This document shows positions 15,583-23,963 of a stretch of 64,000 nucleotides of DNA, piece after piece. Each line of letters opens with the position of its first letter. Within the stretch, counting starts at the first letter, position 1. This stretch comes from Streptomyces caniscabiei. GTDB taxonomy: Bacteria; Actinomycetota; Actinomycetes; Streptomycetales; Streptomycetaceae. The DNA lies in contig NZ_JABXWI010000012.1 of assembly GCF_014930365.1 (NCBI RefSeq), forward strand, positions 171,044-235,043, written 5' to 3'. A program made the translations under genes and the position numbers. The notes under the pieces were generated by a model. That model saw nothing but the letters and a program-made list of their open reading frames with translations, had not been told where the DNA came from and searched no databases.

Positions 15583-18507
15583 ATGACCGCGCCCAGCCCC
15601 CCTCGCCCGCCGGGCGAACGCCCCGCACCGCGCTCAGTCCTTCCGCTACCCCTGGTGACCGCCGTGCTCTCCGCGACCGCCGTCGGCGCGGTCGTCGCGC
15701 CGGCGCCGCCGGACGTACGCATCCCCCTCGCGGCCGGCGCGGGCGTGGCCGCGCTGCTGCTGACACTGACCGTCGCGGTCGCCGTGCACGCGCGCGTGTC
15801 GGTGCGGCTGCTGCGCGAGCGGCTGACCGCGGTCTCCCGGGAAACCGGTCTGCTGCTCCAGGAACGGGCCAGGACGGCCGAGGAGCACACCCAGGAACGC
15901 GGCCGGCTGACCGAGGAGTTCGTCCAGGAACGGGCGCGGATCGCGGCCGAGTTCGCCCGGGAACGGGCACGGCTGACCACGGAGGCCGAGCGCGAGCGCG
16001 AACGGCTGTCCGACGAACGCGACCGTGCGGCGCGGGAGACCGCCCAGGAGCGGTCCCTGCTCGCCGAACGCGCCGAACGGGCCGAGACCGACCGCACCGC
16101 GCTCCTCGCCGTGACCGCCAACGTGGCCGGCCGGATGCAGGCCCTCGCCACCGGCACCCTCGCCGATCTGCGGGCCATGGAGGAACGTCACGCCGACGAG
16201 GACGTCCTCGCCGACCTCCTCCACCTCGACCACCGCACCGCCCAGGCGGGCCGGCTCGCCGACTCCGTCGCCGTCCTCGCGGGCGCTCGCTCGGGCCGCC
16301 GCTGGGCACGGCCGATCCCCATGGAGTCGATCCTGCGGGGCGCGATGGGCCGGATCGGCGCCTACCGCCGGGTGCGGCTGCACTCCTCCAGCGAGGCCGC
16401 CGTCGCCGGCCACGCCGCCGAGGGCGTCATGCACGCGCTCGCCGAACTCCTCGACAACGCGGCCAACTTCTCGCCGCCGACCGCCGAGGTCCATGTGTAC
16501 GTCGAGGAGGTCCCGGCCGGCGCGATCGTCTCCGTCGAGGACTCGGGGCTGGTCATGAGCGACATCCAGCTCCGTCGCGCCGAACGCGCCGTGTCGGGCG
16601 AGACGGCCGACCTCGCGAGTCTGTCCGGCACGCGTCTCGGACTCGCCGTCGTCGGCCGCCTCGCCCGCAAGCACGGGCTGAAGATCTCCTTCCGGCCGTC
16701 CGCGCGCGGCGGTACGGGCGTCCTGATGCTCATCCCGCAGGACGTCCTGGCCAGCACGATCCCCACGACGGCGTCCCCCACCACGTCTCACACGACGGCG
16801 TCCCCCACCACGTCTCACACGACCGCCTCGCCCGCGCCTGCCTCGCCCACGTGGGGGTCCGGCGCGGGGTCCACGCCCGTCCCGCCGCCGTACGCGGGCG
16901 TGCGCGCCCCGCACGACCTGGACGCCGAGCCGACGCCCATGCACGAGTTCCCGCCGGAGCGCCCCGCCCCGCCGGTCGCCGACCCCGTGGCCGACGCGCT
17001 GATCGACTCCCTGTCCGGCTACCGGCGCACCCCTCCGGCTCCACCGACGGACACGCCGGGCAACGCAACGGGCAACGCAACGGGCAACGCACCGATGGGC
17101 TCTCCGGGGTACGGCGCCCCGTACACCTCCCCGTTCACCTCGTCGTTCAGCTCGGAATTCGGCTCGGAATTCGGCTCGGAATTCGGCTCGGGCAGGCCGG
17201 CGTTCGACTCCGGGTCCGCCGGCGCGTACGCCTCCGAGCCCGGGGCGCACTCCGACACCGGGTCCGGCTCCCCTGCCACCCCCGGCGAGGCCGGCGACGA
17301 CACCACCGGCACCGCCCCTTCCGACGCCCTCCCCAGGCGCCGGCGCGGCCAGTCCCTCGCGGACGCGGAGGCCCGCACCAGGGCGCAGGCCGCCGACACC
17401 GCGTCCCGTCCGGAGCGCGCCTCCCGGCCCGCCGCGGACGCCGGCACCGGCGCGGTCCGCTTCAGCAGCTTCCGGCGCGCGGTGCGGGGCACGGGCGGAC
17501 TGGACCAGGCATTCGTCCAGGGCACGGCCACGGGCGACGAAGGCTCGACGGCGACGCCGGTCCCCTCGACACCGTCGGACCCGGCCTCCGCCGTGGACCA
17601 GCACCCGAACCCGGCCGCCTCCGTCGACCGGTACGTGCCCCCTGCCGGACCTCCCGCACCGGAGGCCGCCCTGGAACCCGTACGGGAGGCCGCCCCGCCC
17701 GCCGAGACCGTAGGGCAGGCCGAGCTGGAGCCCGTACGGGAGCCGCAGTGGGGGGCCGTAGGGGGAGCCGCGTGGGAACCCGGACCGGAACCCGAGCCCG
17801 TCCAGGAGACCGGCTGGGCACCCGGGCCCCTGCCGGAGACGGAATGGGAGCCCGAGCCCGCGCGCGGACTCGCGTGGCAGCCGGAGGCGGCGAAGCAGGC
17901 GGTGTGGGAGGCGGAGGCCGCCGCGGAACTGCCGTGGGCACCGGACCCCGCGGGAGAGGCGAAGTGGGAACTCGACCCGGTACGCGAGCCGGCCTGGGAG
18001 CCCGTACGGGACACCCGCCCCGCCCCGGACGAGCACACCGCCCCCACCGCGGGCCCGGCCCCGTTCTCCGCCTACGCGGTCCCGGACACGAACCCGGACT
18101 CGGACCTCGGCACGAACGCGGACGCGGACACGGACACGGAGCCGAACGCGGGCTCGGCGTCGGGCTTCCCCCCTGGCCTGGACTCATCCCCGTACGCGCT
18201 CCGAGCGTCGTACCCGGACTCGGCCCCGCCCCCGTCCCCGTACGCGAATCCAGCCCCGTACGCGGCCCCGACGACTGATCCGGATCTTGAATCAAATCCT
18301 GATCCAGATCCAGACCCGGATCAGGCCACCGACCGGGACCAGGCCCGCGCCCCGTACAACCCGTACGCCCCGTACCCCCCGTACGCGCGGTCCGAGCCGT
18401 CCGCGGATCGGCCGGCCCCCGGTCCGGGCGGCGAGCCGCCCCGGGCCTCGGCACCGGCCCCAGCCCCCCGCACGCACCCCCACCCGGAAGGCGACCACAC
18501 CCCATGA
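15583..18507 (+). CDS. cvnA: Conservon sensor kinase-like protein CvnA
   Basis: This 974-residue membrane protein carries a GHKL ATPase domain. Two membrane helices lie at about 20-70, a long charged coiled coil at 75-175, a dimerisation-like helix region, and the HATPase domain at about 270-390 with N-box HALAELLDNAANFSPP, G1 VEDSGLV and G2 GTRLGLAVVGRLARKHG. The last ~570 residues are low-complexity: TTASPTTSH and GSEF repeats, many W-x-P/E units and acidic stretches. CvnA proteins are thought to act with CvnB-CvnD as a membrane-associated complex resembling G-protein signalling. The stop overlaps the cvnB start (ATGA). An extracytoplasmic sensor domain is essentially absent. Confidence 0.9.
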   Translation: MTAPSPPRPPGERPAPRSVLPLPLVTAVLSATAVGAVVAPAPPDVRIPLAAGAGVAALLLTLTVAVAVHARVSVRLLRERLTAVSRETGLLLQERARTAEEHTQERGRLTEEFVQERARIAAEFARERARLTTEAERERERLSDERDRAARETAQERSLLAERAERAETDRTALLAVTANVAGRMQALATGTLADLRAMEERHADEDVLADLLHLDHRTAQAGRLADSVAVLAGARSGRRWARPIPMESILRGAMGRIGAYRRVRLHSSSEAAVAGHAAEGVMHALAELLDNAANFSPPTAEVHVYVEEVPAGAIVSVEDSGLVMSDIQLRRAERAVSGETADLASLSGTRLGLAVVGRLARKHGLKISFRPSARGGTGVLMLIPQDVLASTIPTTASPTTSHTTASPTTSHTTASPAPASPTWGSGAGSTPVPPPYAGVRAPHDLDAEPTPMHEFPPERPAPPVADPVADALIDSLSGYRRTPPAPPTDTPGNATGNATGNAPMGSPGYGAPYTSPFTSSFSSEFGSEFGSEFGSGRPAFDSGSAGAYASEPGAHSDTGSGSPATPGEAGDDTTGTAPSDALPRRRRGQSLADAEARTRAQAADTASRPERASRPAADAGTGAVRFSSFRRAVRGTGGLDQAFVQGTATGDEGSTATPVPSTPSDPASAVDQHPNPAASVDRYVPPAGPPAPEAALEPVREAAPPAETVGQAELEPVREPQWGAVGGAAWEPGPEPEPVQETGWAPGPLPETEWEPEPARGLAWQPEAAKQAVWEAEAAAELPWAPDPAGEAKWELDPVREPAWEPVRDTRPAPDEHTAPTAGPAPFSAYAVPDTNPDSDLGTNADADTDTEPNAGSASGFPPGLDSSPYALRASYPDSAPPPSPYANPAPYAAPTTDPDLESNPDPDPDPDQATDRDQARAPYNPYAPYPPYARSEPSADRPAPGPGGEPPRASAPAPAPRTHPHPEGDHTP

Positions 18508-18992
18508 CCGGCACCGGCTCCACCGCCGACGACAGGCTCACCTGGCTCATGGAGGGGTTGCTGGAACGCACTCCGGGCGCCCGGCACGCGCTCGTCCTCT
18601 CCCGGGACGGCCTGAAACTGTGCCGTACGCCCGAGCTCTCCGTCGACCAGGCCGACCAGCTGGCCGCGATCGCCGCCGGCATCCAGTCGCTGTCCCACGG
18701 GGCGTCCATCCAGTTCGGCGACGGCAGCGGGGGCGTGCGGTCGGCGATGGCGGAGTTCTACGGCGGGGTCCTGTTCATCGTGGAGGCGGGCGAGGGCGCG
18801 CATCTGGCCGTGGTGACGGAGGAGGAGGCGGACGCCGGGCTCGTCGGGCACAACATGAGCGAGCTGGTCGAACAGCTGGGCGAGCACCTGAGCGCGCGGC
18901 CCCGCCACCCGACGGGTACGGCCGCCGGTGGCACCACGGGTACGACGACGACCGTGGCCACGGCCACGGCTCTGGCGCCCCGTACGTCATGA
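18504..18992 (+). CDS. cvnB: Roadblock/LC7 protein CvnB
   Basis: This is a 162-residue Roadblock/LC7-domain protein (LTWLMEGLLERTPGARHALVLSRDGL, then a Gly-rich second half with FGDGSGGVRSAMAEFYGGVLFIVEA), matching CvnB proteins, which in other conservons work with the GTPase CvnD. The C-terminal ~30 residues are a Thr/Gly-rich tail. The start overlaps cvnA and the stop overlaps cvnC, each by 4 nt (ATGA), giving a tightly coupled operon. A GTPase partner is missing from this locus. Confidence 0.92.
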   Translation: MTGTGSTADDRLTWLMEGLLERTPGARHALVLSRDGLKLCRTPELSVDQADQLAAIAAGIQSLSHGASIQFGDGSGGVRSAMAEFYGGVLFIVEAGEGAHLAVVTEEEADAGLVGHNMSELVEQLGEHLSARPRHPTGTAAGGTTGTTTTVATATALAPRTS

Positions 18993-19336
18993 GCCGGCCC
19001 GGCAGGGACGACCTGCCCGACCGGCTGTACACGCTCACCGGGGGACGGATCCGGTCCGCGCCCGGAGCACCGCTCGACCTGGTGACCCTGGTGGTCGCGG
19101 AGAGCCAGCCGGTGCCGGGCATGCAGTCGGAGCACGTGACGATCCTGCGGCTGACGGAACGGCCGACGGCGGTGGTGGAGATCGCCGCCGAACTGCGGCT
19201 GCCGGTGAGCATCACCAAGGTGCTGCTCACCGACCTCCTCGCGGCCGGCCGGGTCAGCGCCCGGCATCCGAACCGGGCCACGCTGGTCGACATGGACATT
19301 CTGGAGCAGGTGTTAGTTGGACTTCGCAACCTCTGA
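18989..19336 (+). CDS. cvnC: DUF742 protein CvnC
   Basis: This 115-residue DUF742 protein has the family signature DRLYTLTGGR near the N-terminus, a central winged-helix-like part (ERPTAVVEIAAELRLPVSITKVLLTDLLAAG), and ends in LEQVLVGLRNL. It starts with an ATG overlapping the cvnB stop. Its last 20 bases overlap the P450 start in another frame. In complete conservons this same overlap is made with cvnD, so the junction is informative (see findings). Confidence 0.92.
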   Translation: MSRPGRDDLPDRLYTLTGGRIRSAPGAPLDLVTLVVAESQPVPGMQSEHVTILRLTERPTAVVEIAAELRLPVSITKVLLTDLLAAGRVSARHPNRATLVDMDILEQVLVGLRNL

Positions 19337-20597
19337 GAACGGCGACGGCCACTCCGTATCCGGTGCCGTGCCCGATGCCGTGCCCGTACCCGTACCGCTC
19401 TTCGGCGCGCGGTTCCAGGGTGAACCCGCCTCCCTGTACCGGGAGTTGCGGTGGAAGCACGGGGAGGTCGTGCCCGTGCTGCTGGACGGGGGCGTACCGG
19501 CGTGGCTGGTGCTCGGCTACCGCGAGCTGCACCAGGTGACGAGCGATCCCGAGCTGTTCAGCCGGGACTCCGAGCTGTGGAACCAGTGGCCGAACATCCC
19601 GGCCGACTGGCCGCTGCTGCCCGTGATCAGCCGGGAGCAGCCGTCGGTCCTCGGCACGGTCGGCGAGCGGCATCGGCAGCGCGCCGCGCTGATCGAGGAG
19701 GCGTGGGAGGCGGTCGACCCGCTGGAGCTGCGCGGTCATGTCGAGCGGTTCGCCGATGAGTTGATCGACGTGGTGTGCGGGGTGGGCGCGGCGGATCTGG
19801 TGGGGCAGTTCGCGGCGCCGCTGCCCGCGCGGGTGCTGGCGTTCCTGTTCGGCTTCCGCGAGGAGCACGGGCCGGGGCTGGTGGCGGCGCTGAACGACAT
19901 CCTCGACGGGCAGGGCCGGGCGGTGGCGGCCGAGGGGTATCTGCGGTCGGCGATGGGGCGGCTGGTGGCGGAGCGTCGGCAGCGGCCCGGGGACGACGTG
20001 GTGTCGCGGCTGCTGGCGAACGCGCGGGCGTACGAGGTGACGGTGGAGGAGGTCACGCACGATGTGATGGTGATGCTGGCGGTGGGGCACCAGCCGACGG
20101 CGGACTGGATCGGCAACTCGCTGCGGCTGATGCTGACGGACGAGCGGTTCGCGGCGTCGCTGTTCGGTGGGCGCAGCAGTGTGGCCGAGGCCATGAACGA
20201 GGTGCTGTGGGAGGACGCGCCGATCCAGAACGCGGCCGGGCGCTGGGCCACCCGGGACACGCGTCTCGGCGGCCGCGTCCTCCGTGCGGGTGACCTGGTG
20301 CTGCTGGGTCTTCAGGGGGCGAACTCGGATCCGCGGGTACGCACGGACGGCTCCGCCCTGACCGGTGGCAACAACGCGCACTTCTCGTTCGGGCACGGGG
20401 AGCACCGGTGTCCGTTCCCGGCGCAGGAGACCGCGGAGGTCATCGCGCGGACGGGTATCGAGGTGCTGCTGGACCGCCTCCCGGACCTGGACCTGGCGGT
20501 ACCGGCGGCCTCGCTGACGCGTCGGGCGTCGCCGTGGCTACGAGGGTTGGTGGAGCTGCCGGTGCGGTTCTCACCGGGGCCGGTGCGTGGGGGTTGA
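19317..20597 (+). CDS. CYP157-type cytochrome P450 (cvnE position), no ExxR
   Basis: This 426-residue P450-fold protein has the heme-ligand loop FSFGHGEHRCPFPAQE (Cys near 365). The K-helix position reads NEVLW (Glu295) instead of ExxR, and the I-helix has AVGHQPTADW in place of the usual acid-Thr pair. These features match the CYP157 group, known for lacking ExxR and for lying in conservons. Its redox activity is therefore open to doubt. The start appears to be a TTG at 19317 giving MDFATSENG, which looks like a CvnD N-terminus; later in-frame GTG codons (e.g. 19368) are alternatives. No CYP154-type partner follows. Confidence 0.87.
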   Translation: MDFATSENGDGHSVSGAVPDAVPVPVPLFGARFQGEPASLYRELRWKHGEVVPVLLDGGVPAWLVLGYRELHQVTSDPELFSRDSELWNQWPNIPADWPLLPVISREQPSVLGTVGERHRQRAALIEEAWEAVDPLELRGHVERFADELIDVVCGVGAADLVGQFAAPLPARVLAFLFGFREEHGPGLVAALNDILDGQGRAVAAEGYLRSAMGRLVAERRQRPGDDVVSRLLANARAYEVTVEEVTHDVMVMLAVGHQPTADWIGNSLRLMLTDERFAASLFGGRSSVAEAMNEVLWEDAPIQNAAGRWATRDTRLGGRVLRAGDLVLLGLQGANSDPRVRTDGSALTGGNNAHFSFGHGEHRCPFPAQETAEVIARTGIEVLLDRLPDLDLAVPAASLTRRASPWLRGLVELPVRFSPGPVRGG

Positions 20598-20669
20598 GCG
20601 CGGCGTTTCTCGCCCCCGCCGCCCCTACCCGTCCCATCCCAGGGGCTGCGCCCCTTTGACCCCCAGCGT

Positions 20670-20832
20670 CCGTCCGGTGGGGGCTGGTCGCGCAGTTCCC
20701 CGCGCCCCTGAAAAAAGCGGGGCTGCGCCCCGGCTTTTTTCGGCCCGAAAGGGCCGTAGGCCCTCAGGGGCGCGGGGAACTGCGCGAGAAGCCCCCACCC
20801 ACCCGCACCCGCCGACGAAACCCGCACCCCCG
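20670..20832. repeat. Dispersed palindromic repeat (copy 2, full)
   Basis: The 315-bp gap between the P450 gene and serC is mostly this element. Outer arms at 20679-20710 and 20765-20797 are near-perfect inverted repeats built on GCGCAGTTCCCCGCGCCCCT. Between them lie two nested hairpins: one with A6/T6 ends around GGGGC-GCCCC (20711-20740), and CGGCCC-gaaa-GGGCCG (20741-20756). The A/T-ended inner hairpin could terminate transcription of the cvn operon. Confidence 0.85.
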
Positions 20833-20899
20833 AGCTACTAGGCACCCCGGCCCCGTCTCATCCGACGGACGACGTTTCGCCCCCGTTTCGCGGAGCGGA

Positions 20900-20905
20900 T
20901 AGGCT
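20900..20905 (+). promoter_or_regulatory. serC -10 box, leaderless start
   Basis: TAGGCT ends 7 nt before the GTG of serC, and no Shine-Dalgarno sequence lies between them, which predicts a leaderless mRNA. No good -35 is visible. Confidence 0.5.
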
Positions 20906-20912
20906 CGCGGTC

Positions 20913-22031
20913 GTGGCTGATATCCAGATCCCCGCTGACATCAAGCCCGCCGACGGACGTTTCGGCGCGGGCCCCTCCAAGGTGCGGACGGAGGCGCTGG
21001 ACGCCCTGGCCGCGACCGGTACCTCTCTGCTCGGCACCTCCCACCGCCAGGCCCCGGTGAAGAACCTGGTCGGCCAGGTCCGCGCGGGCATCAGCGAGCT
21101 GTTCTCCCTCCCCGAGGGCTACGAGGTCGTCCTCGGCAACGGCGGCTCCACCGCGTTCTGGGACGTCGCGACGCACGGCCTGATCGAGAACAAGAGCCAG
21201 CACCTGACCTTCGGCGAGTTCAGCTCGAAGTTCGCCAAGGCCGCGAAGCTCGCCCCCTGGCTCGCCGAGCCGACGGTCGTCTCCTCCGACCCCGGCACGC
21301 ACCCCGAGCCGCAGGCCGAGGCGGGCGTCGACGTCTACGCCTTCACCCACAACGAGACCTCGACCGGTGTCGCCGCCCCCATCAAGCGCGTGTCCGGCGC
21401 CGACGAGGGCGCCCTCGTCCTGGTCGACGCCACGTCCGGCGCCGGCGGCCTGCCCGTCGACATCACCGAGACCGACGTCTACTACTTCGCCCCGCAGAAG
21501 TCCTTCGCCTCCGACGGCGGCCTCTGGATCGGCGTCTTCTCCCCGGCCGCCATCGAGCGCGCCGAGCGGATCCACGCCTCCGGCCGGCACGTCCCGGAGT
21601 TCTTCAGCCTGCCGACGGCGATCGACAACTCCCGCAAGAACCAGACGTACAACACCCCGGCGCTCGCCACCCTCTTCCTGCTGAACCAGCAGCTGGAGTG
21701 GATCAACGGCCAGGGCGGTCTGAGCTGGTCGACGGCCCGGACGAAGGACTCCTCGACCCGGCTGTACACCTGGGCGGAGGAGAGCAAGTACGCGAGCCCG
21801 TTCGTCACGGACGCGGCCAAGCGCTCCCAGGTCATCGGCACGATCGACTTCTCTGACGAGATCGACGCCGCCGCCGTCGCCAAGGTCCTGCGCGCCAACG
21901 GCATCGTCGACACCGAGCCCTACCGCAAGCTCGGCCGCAACCAGCTCCGTGTCGCCATGTTCCCGGCGATCGACCCGGCGGACGTCGAGGCCCTCACCAA
22001 GTGCGTCGACTACGTGATCGAGAAGCTCTGA
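20913..22031 (+). CDS. serC: Phosphoserine aminotransferase SerC
   Basis: This 372-residue PLP enzyme, the actinobacterial SerC type, converts 3-phosphohydroxypyruvate to phosphoserine in serine (and pyridoxal phosphate) synthesis. It has the phosphate-binding start FGAGPSKVR, the loop GNGGSTAFWDVA, the catalytic Lys region FAPQKSFASDGG, and C-terminal RVAMFPAIDPADVEAL. The start is a GTG with a leaderless-type -10. It is a single-gene unit with a strong hairpin terminator after it. Confidence 0.96.
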   Translation: MADIQIPADIKPADGRFGAGPSKVRTEALDALAATGTSLLGTSHRQAPVKNLVGQVRAGISELFSLPEGYEVVLGNGGSTAFWDVATHGLIENKSQHLTFGEFSSKFAKAAKLAPWLAEPTVVSSDPGTHPEPQAEAGVDVYAFTHNETSTGVAAPIKRVSGADEGALVLVDATSGAGGLPVDITETDVYYFAPQKSFASDGGLWIGVFSPAAIERAERIHASGRHVPEFFSLPTAIDNSRKNQTYNTPALATLFLLNQQLEWINGQGGLSWSTARTKDSSTRLYTWAEESKYASPFVTDAAKRSQVIGTIDFSDEIDAAAVAKVLRANGIVDTEPYRKLGRNQLRVAMFPAIDPADVEALTKCVDYVIEKL

Positions 22032-22055
22032 CCACGATCACTCCCGTATGACACC

Positions 22056-22093
22056 GAAGGGCGCCCGGCAGCACGTGCTGCCGGGCGCCCTTC
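22056..22093. terminator. Bidirectional hairpin terminator, serC/aminopeptidase
   Basis: A perfect 19-bp inverted repeat (GAAGGGCGCCCGGCAGCAC and its complement) with no spacer lies between the convergent serC and hydrolase genes, giving a strong terminator for both strands. Confidence 0.85.
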
Positions 22094-22118
22094 GCGTTCT
22101 TCAGCGTGACGGTGACGC

Positions 22119-23738
22119 TCAGCCGCGGTAGCCGAGGATGTCGTGCAGGGTCTCACCGCCGGTCGCGGCCGGCCCCTGCGTGCTCAGCGTCGACTGGGCG
22201 GAAGCCTCCTGCGGGGCCGCGGGCTTCGGGTCGGCCAGCTTCTTGCAGGTGGCGTCGACCTTGCCCTTGCCGTGCGGCACCTTGCCGTTGGTGAGGTAGG
22301 TGGCCAGGTACTTGTCGAGGCAGCTGTTGCCGCTCAGCGTGATGCCGTGGTTGCCGCCGCCCTGCTCGACGACCAGGCTGGAGTTCTTGAGCAGCTTGTG
22401 GACGGTGACACCGCCCTGGTACGGGGTGGCCGCGTCGTCCGTGGCCTGGAAGAGCAGCGTCGCCGGGAGCTTGCTGTTGGCGACGTTCACCGGCTTCAGC
22501 GACTTGGTCGGCCAGAACGCGCACGGCGCGTTGTACCAGGCGTTGTTCCAGGTCATGAAGGGCGCCTTCTTGTAGACGGCCCAGTTGTCCTTCTGCCACT
22601 TCTTCCAGTCGCGCGGCCAGGACGCGTCACGGCACTGCACCGAGGTGTAGACGCTGTAGCCGTTGTCGCCGGAGGAGTCGACGGCGGCGAAGTTCTGGTA
22701 CGCCTCGACCAGCGGGTCACCGTTCTTGTCGCCCACGTAGGCCGCGAACGCCTCGGCGAGGAAGGGCCAGTAGCCGTTGTAGTAGCCGCCGGGGAGGAAG
22801 GTGTCCTCCAGCTCGGAGGCGCCCACCTTCACCTTGCCGCCGACCGGCTTCTTGGCCAGCTCGGCCCGCATGGCGTACCACTTGGCCTCGACCTTCTTCG
22901 GGTCGGTGCCGAGCTTGTACGTGGAGTTGTACTTGGCGACCCACTTCATGAACGCCTTGTGGCGCTTGTCGAAGGCGTAGTCCTGGTCGAGGTTGTCCTC
23001 GTACCAGACGCCGGTCGGGTCGACGATCGAGTCGAGCACCAGGCGGCGTACACGCTCGGGGTAGAGCTTCGCGTAGACCGCGCCGAGGTAGGTGCCGTAC
23101 GAGTAGCCGAAGTAGTTGATCTTCTTGGCGCCGAGGGCCTTGCGGATCGAGTCCAGGTCCTTCACGGCGCTGACCGTGTTGATGTACGGCAGAACGTCCT
23201 TGTGCTTCGTGCCGCAGGCCTTGGCGAAGGACCGGGCGCGCTCGATGTTCGCCTTCTCTATCGCGGCCGTGCTGGGCACGGAGTCCGGGCGCACCGGGTT
23301 GAAGTACCCGGGCTTGCAGTTGAGGGCGGGCTTGCTGGCGCCCACACCACGCGGGTCGAAGCCGATGACGTCGTACTGGGACGCGACCTTCTTCGGCAGC
23401 GAGGAGGCGACGAATCCGGCCAGCGTCAGACCGCTGCCGCCGGGGCCGCCCGGGTTGACCAGGAGCGGGCCCTGGTACGTCTTCGAGGTGTGCGGCACGC
23501 GGGACAGCGCCAGCGTGATCTTCTTCCCGCTCGGCTTCGCGTAGTCGAGCGGCACCTTCACCGACGCGCACTGCAGCGTCGGGTAGTTGTCCGTGGCGCA
23601 CTTCTTCCAGGCGACCTTCGCCGCGGCGGCCTGGACGGTGTTCGCGGCGGGCGACCCGCTCGCGTTGGCGGGCACGGCGCTGAGCGTCCCGGCCAGGACG
23701 ACACCGGCGCCGCACAGCACGGCTGCGCTTCTTCTCAT
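22119..23738 (-). CDS. Secreted tripeptidyl aminopeptidase-like alpha/beta hydrolase
   Basis: This 539-residue protein has a signal peptide (AAVLCGAGVVLAGTLSAVPANA) and is related to the Streptomyces secreted tripeptidyl aminopeptidases (Tap/SlpD/SlpE). The oxyanion segment is LLVNPGGPGGSG. The nucleophile is the Ser in GYSYGTYLGAVYA, the likely Asp is in FQATDDAATPY, and the His is in QGGGNHGITL. The C-terminal TAP-like domain is present. It would remove short peptides from exported proteins or growth substrate outside the cell. The ATG at 23736-23738 is chosen over a TTG 15 nt upstream because it begins a canonical signal peptide. Confidence 0.92.
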   Translation of the reverse strand: MRRSAAVLCGAGVVLAGTLSAVPANASGSPAANTVQAAAAKVAWKKCATDNYPTLQCASVKVPLDYAKPSGKKITLALSRVPHTSKTYQGPLLVNPGGPGGSGLTLAGFVASSLPKKVASQYDVIGFDPRGVGASKPALNCKPGYFNPVRPDSVPSTAAIEKANIERARSFAKACGTKHKDVLPYINTVSAVKDLDSIRKALGAKKINYFGYSYGTYLGAVYAKLYPERVRRLVLDSIVDPTGVWYEDNLDQDYAFDKRHKAFMKWVAKYNSTYKLGTDPKKVEAKWYAMRAELAKKPVGGKVKVGASELEDTFLPGGYYNGYWPFLAEAFAAYVGDKNGDPLVEAYQNFAAVDSSGDNGYSVYTSVQCRDASWPRDWKKWQKDNWAVYKKAPFMTWNNAWYNAPCAFWPTKSLKPVNVANSKLPATLLFQATDDAATPYQGGVTVHKLLKNSSLVVEQGGGNHGITLSGNSCLDKYLATYLTNGKVPHGKGKVDATCKKLADPKPAAPQEASAQSTLSTQGPAATGGETLHDILGYRG

Positions 23739-23767
23739 GGAGTTCTCTCGCAACGGTGAGGGGGGTT

Positions 23768-23793
23768 CACGGGCCGCGGGTACGCGGCCCGTG
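23768..23793. promoter_or_regulatory. 5'-leader hairpin of the aminopeptidase gene
   Basis: CACGGGCCGCG-ggta-CGCGGCCCGTG is a perfect 11-bp stem 30-55 nt upstream of the start on the minus strand, likely within the mRNA leader. It might protect the mRNA or attenuate transcription. The rest of the 225-bp gap shows no gene. Confidence 0.5.
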
Positions 23794-23963
23794 CGGCATG
23801 GTTCCCGAAGACCACACCCCGCAAGAACTCATTCGACCAAGACTTGACCGAATTGAGTCATTGCTTACTCTCAACTGCTTCACAGAAAGGGGCAGTTACC
23901 CCCATCCTGGACACGCCCCTCACAGCACGGGGAGCCTCAGGACGCGCTCCCGGCACACCCCTC

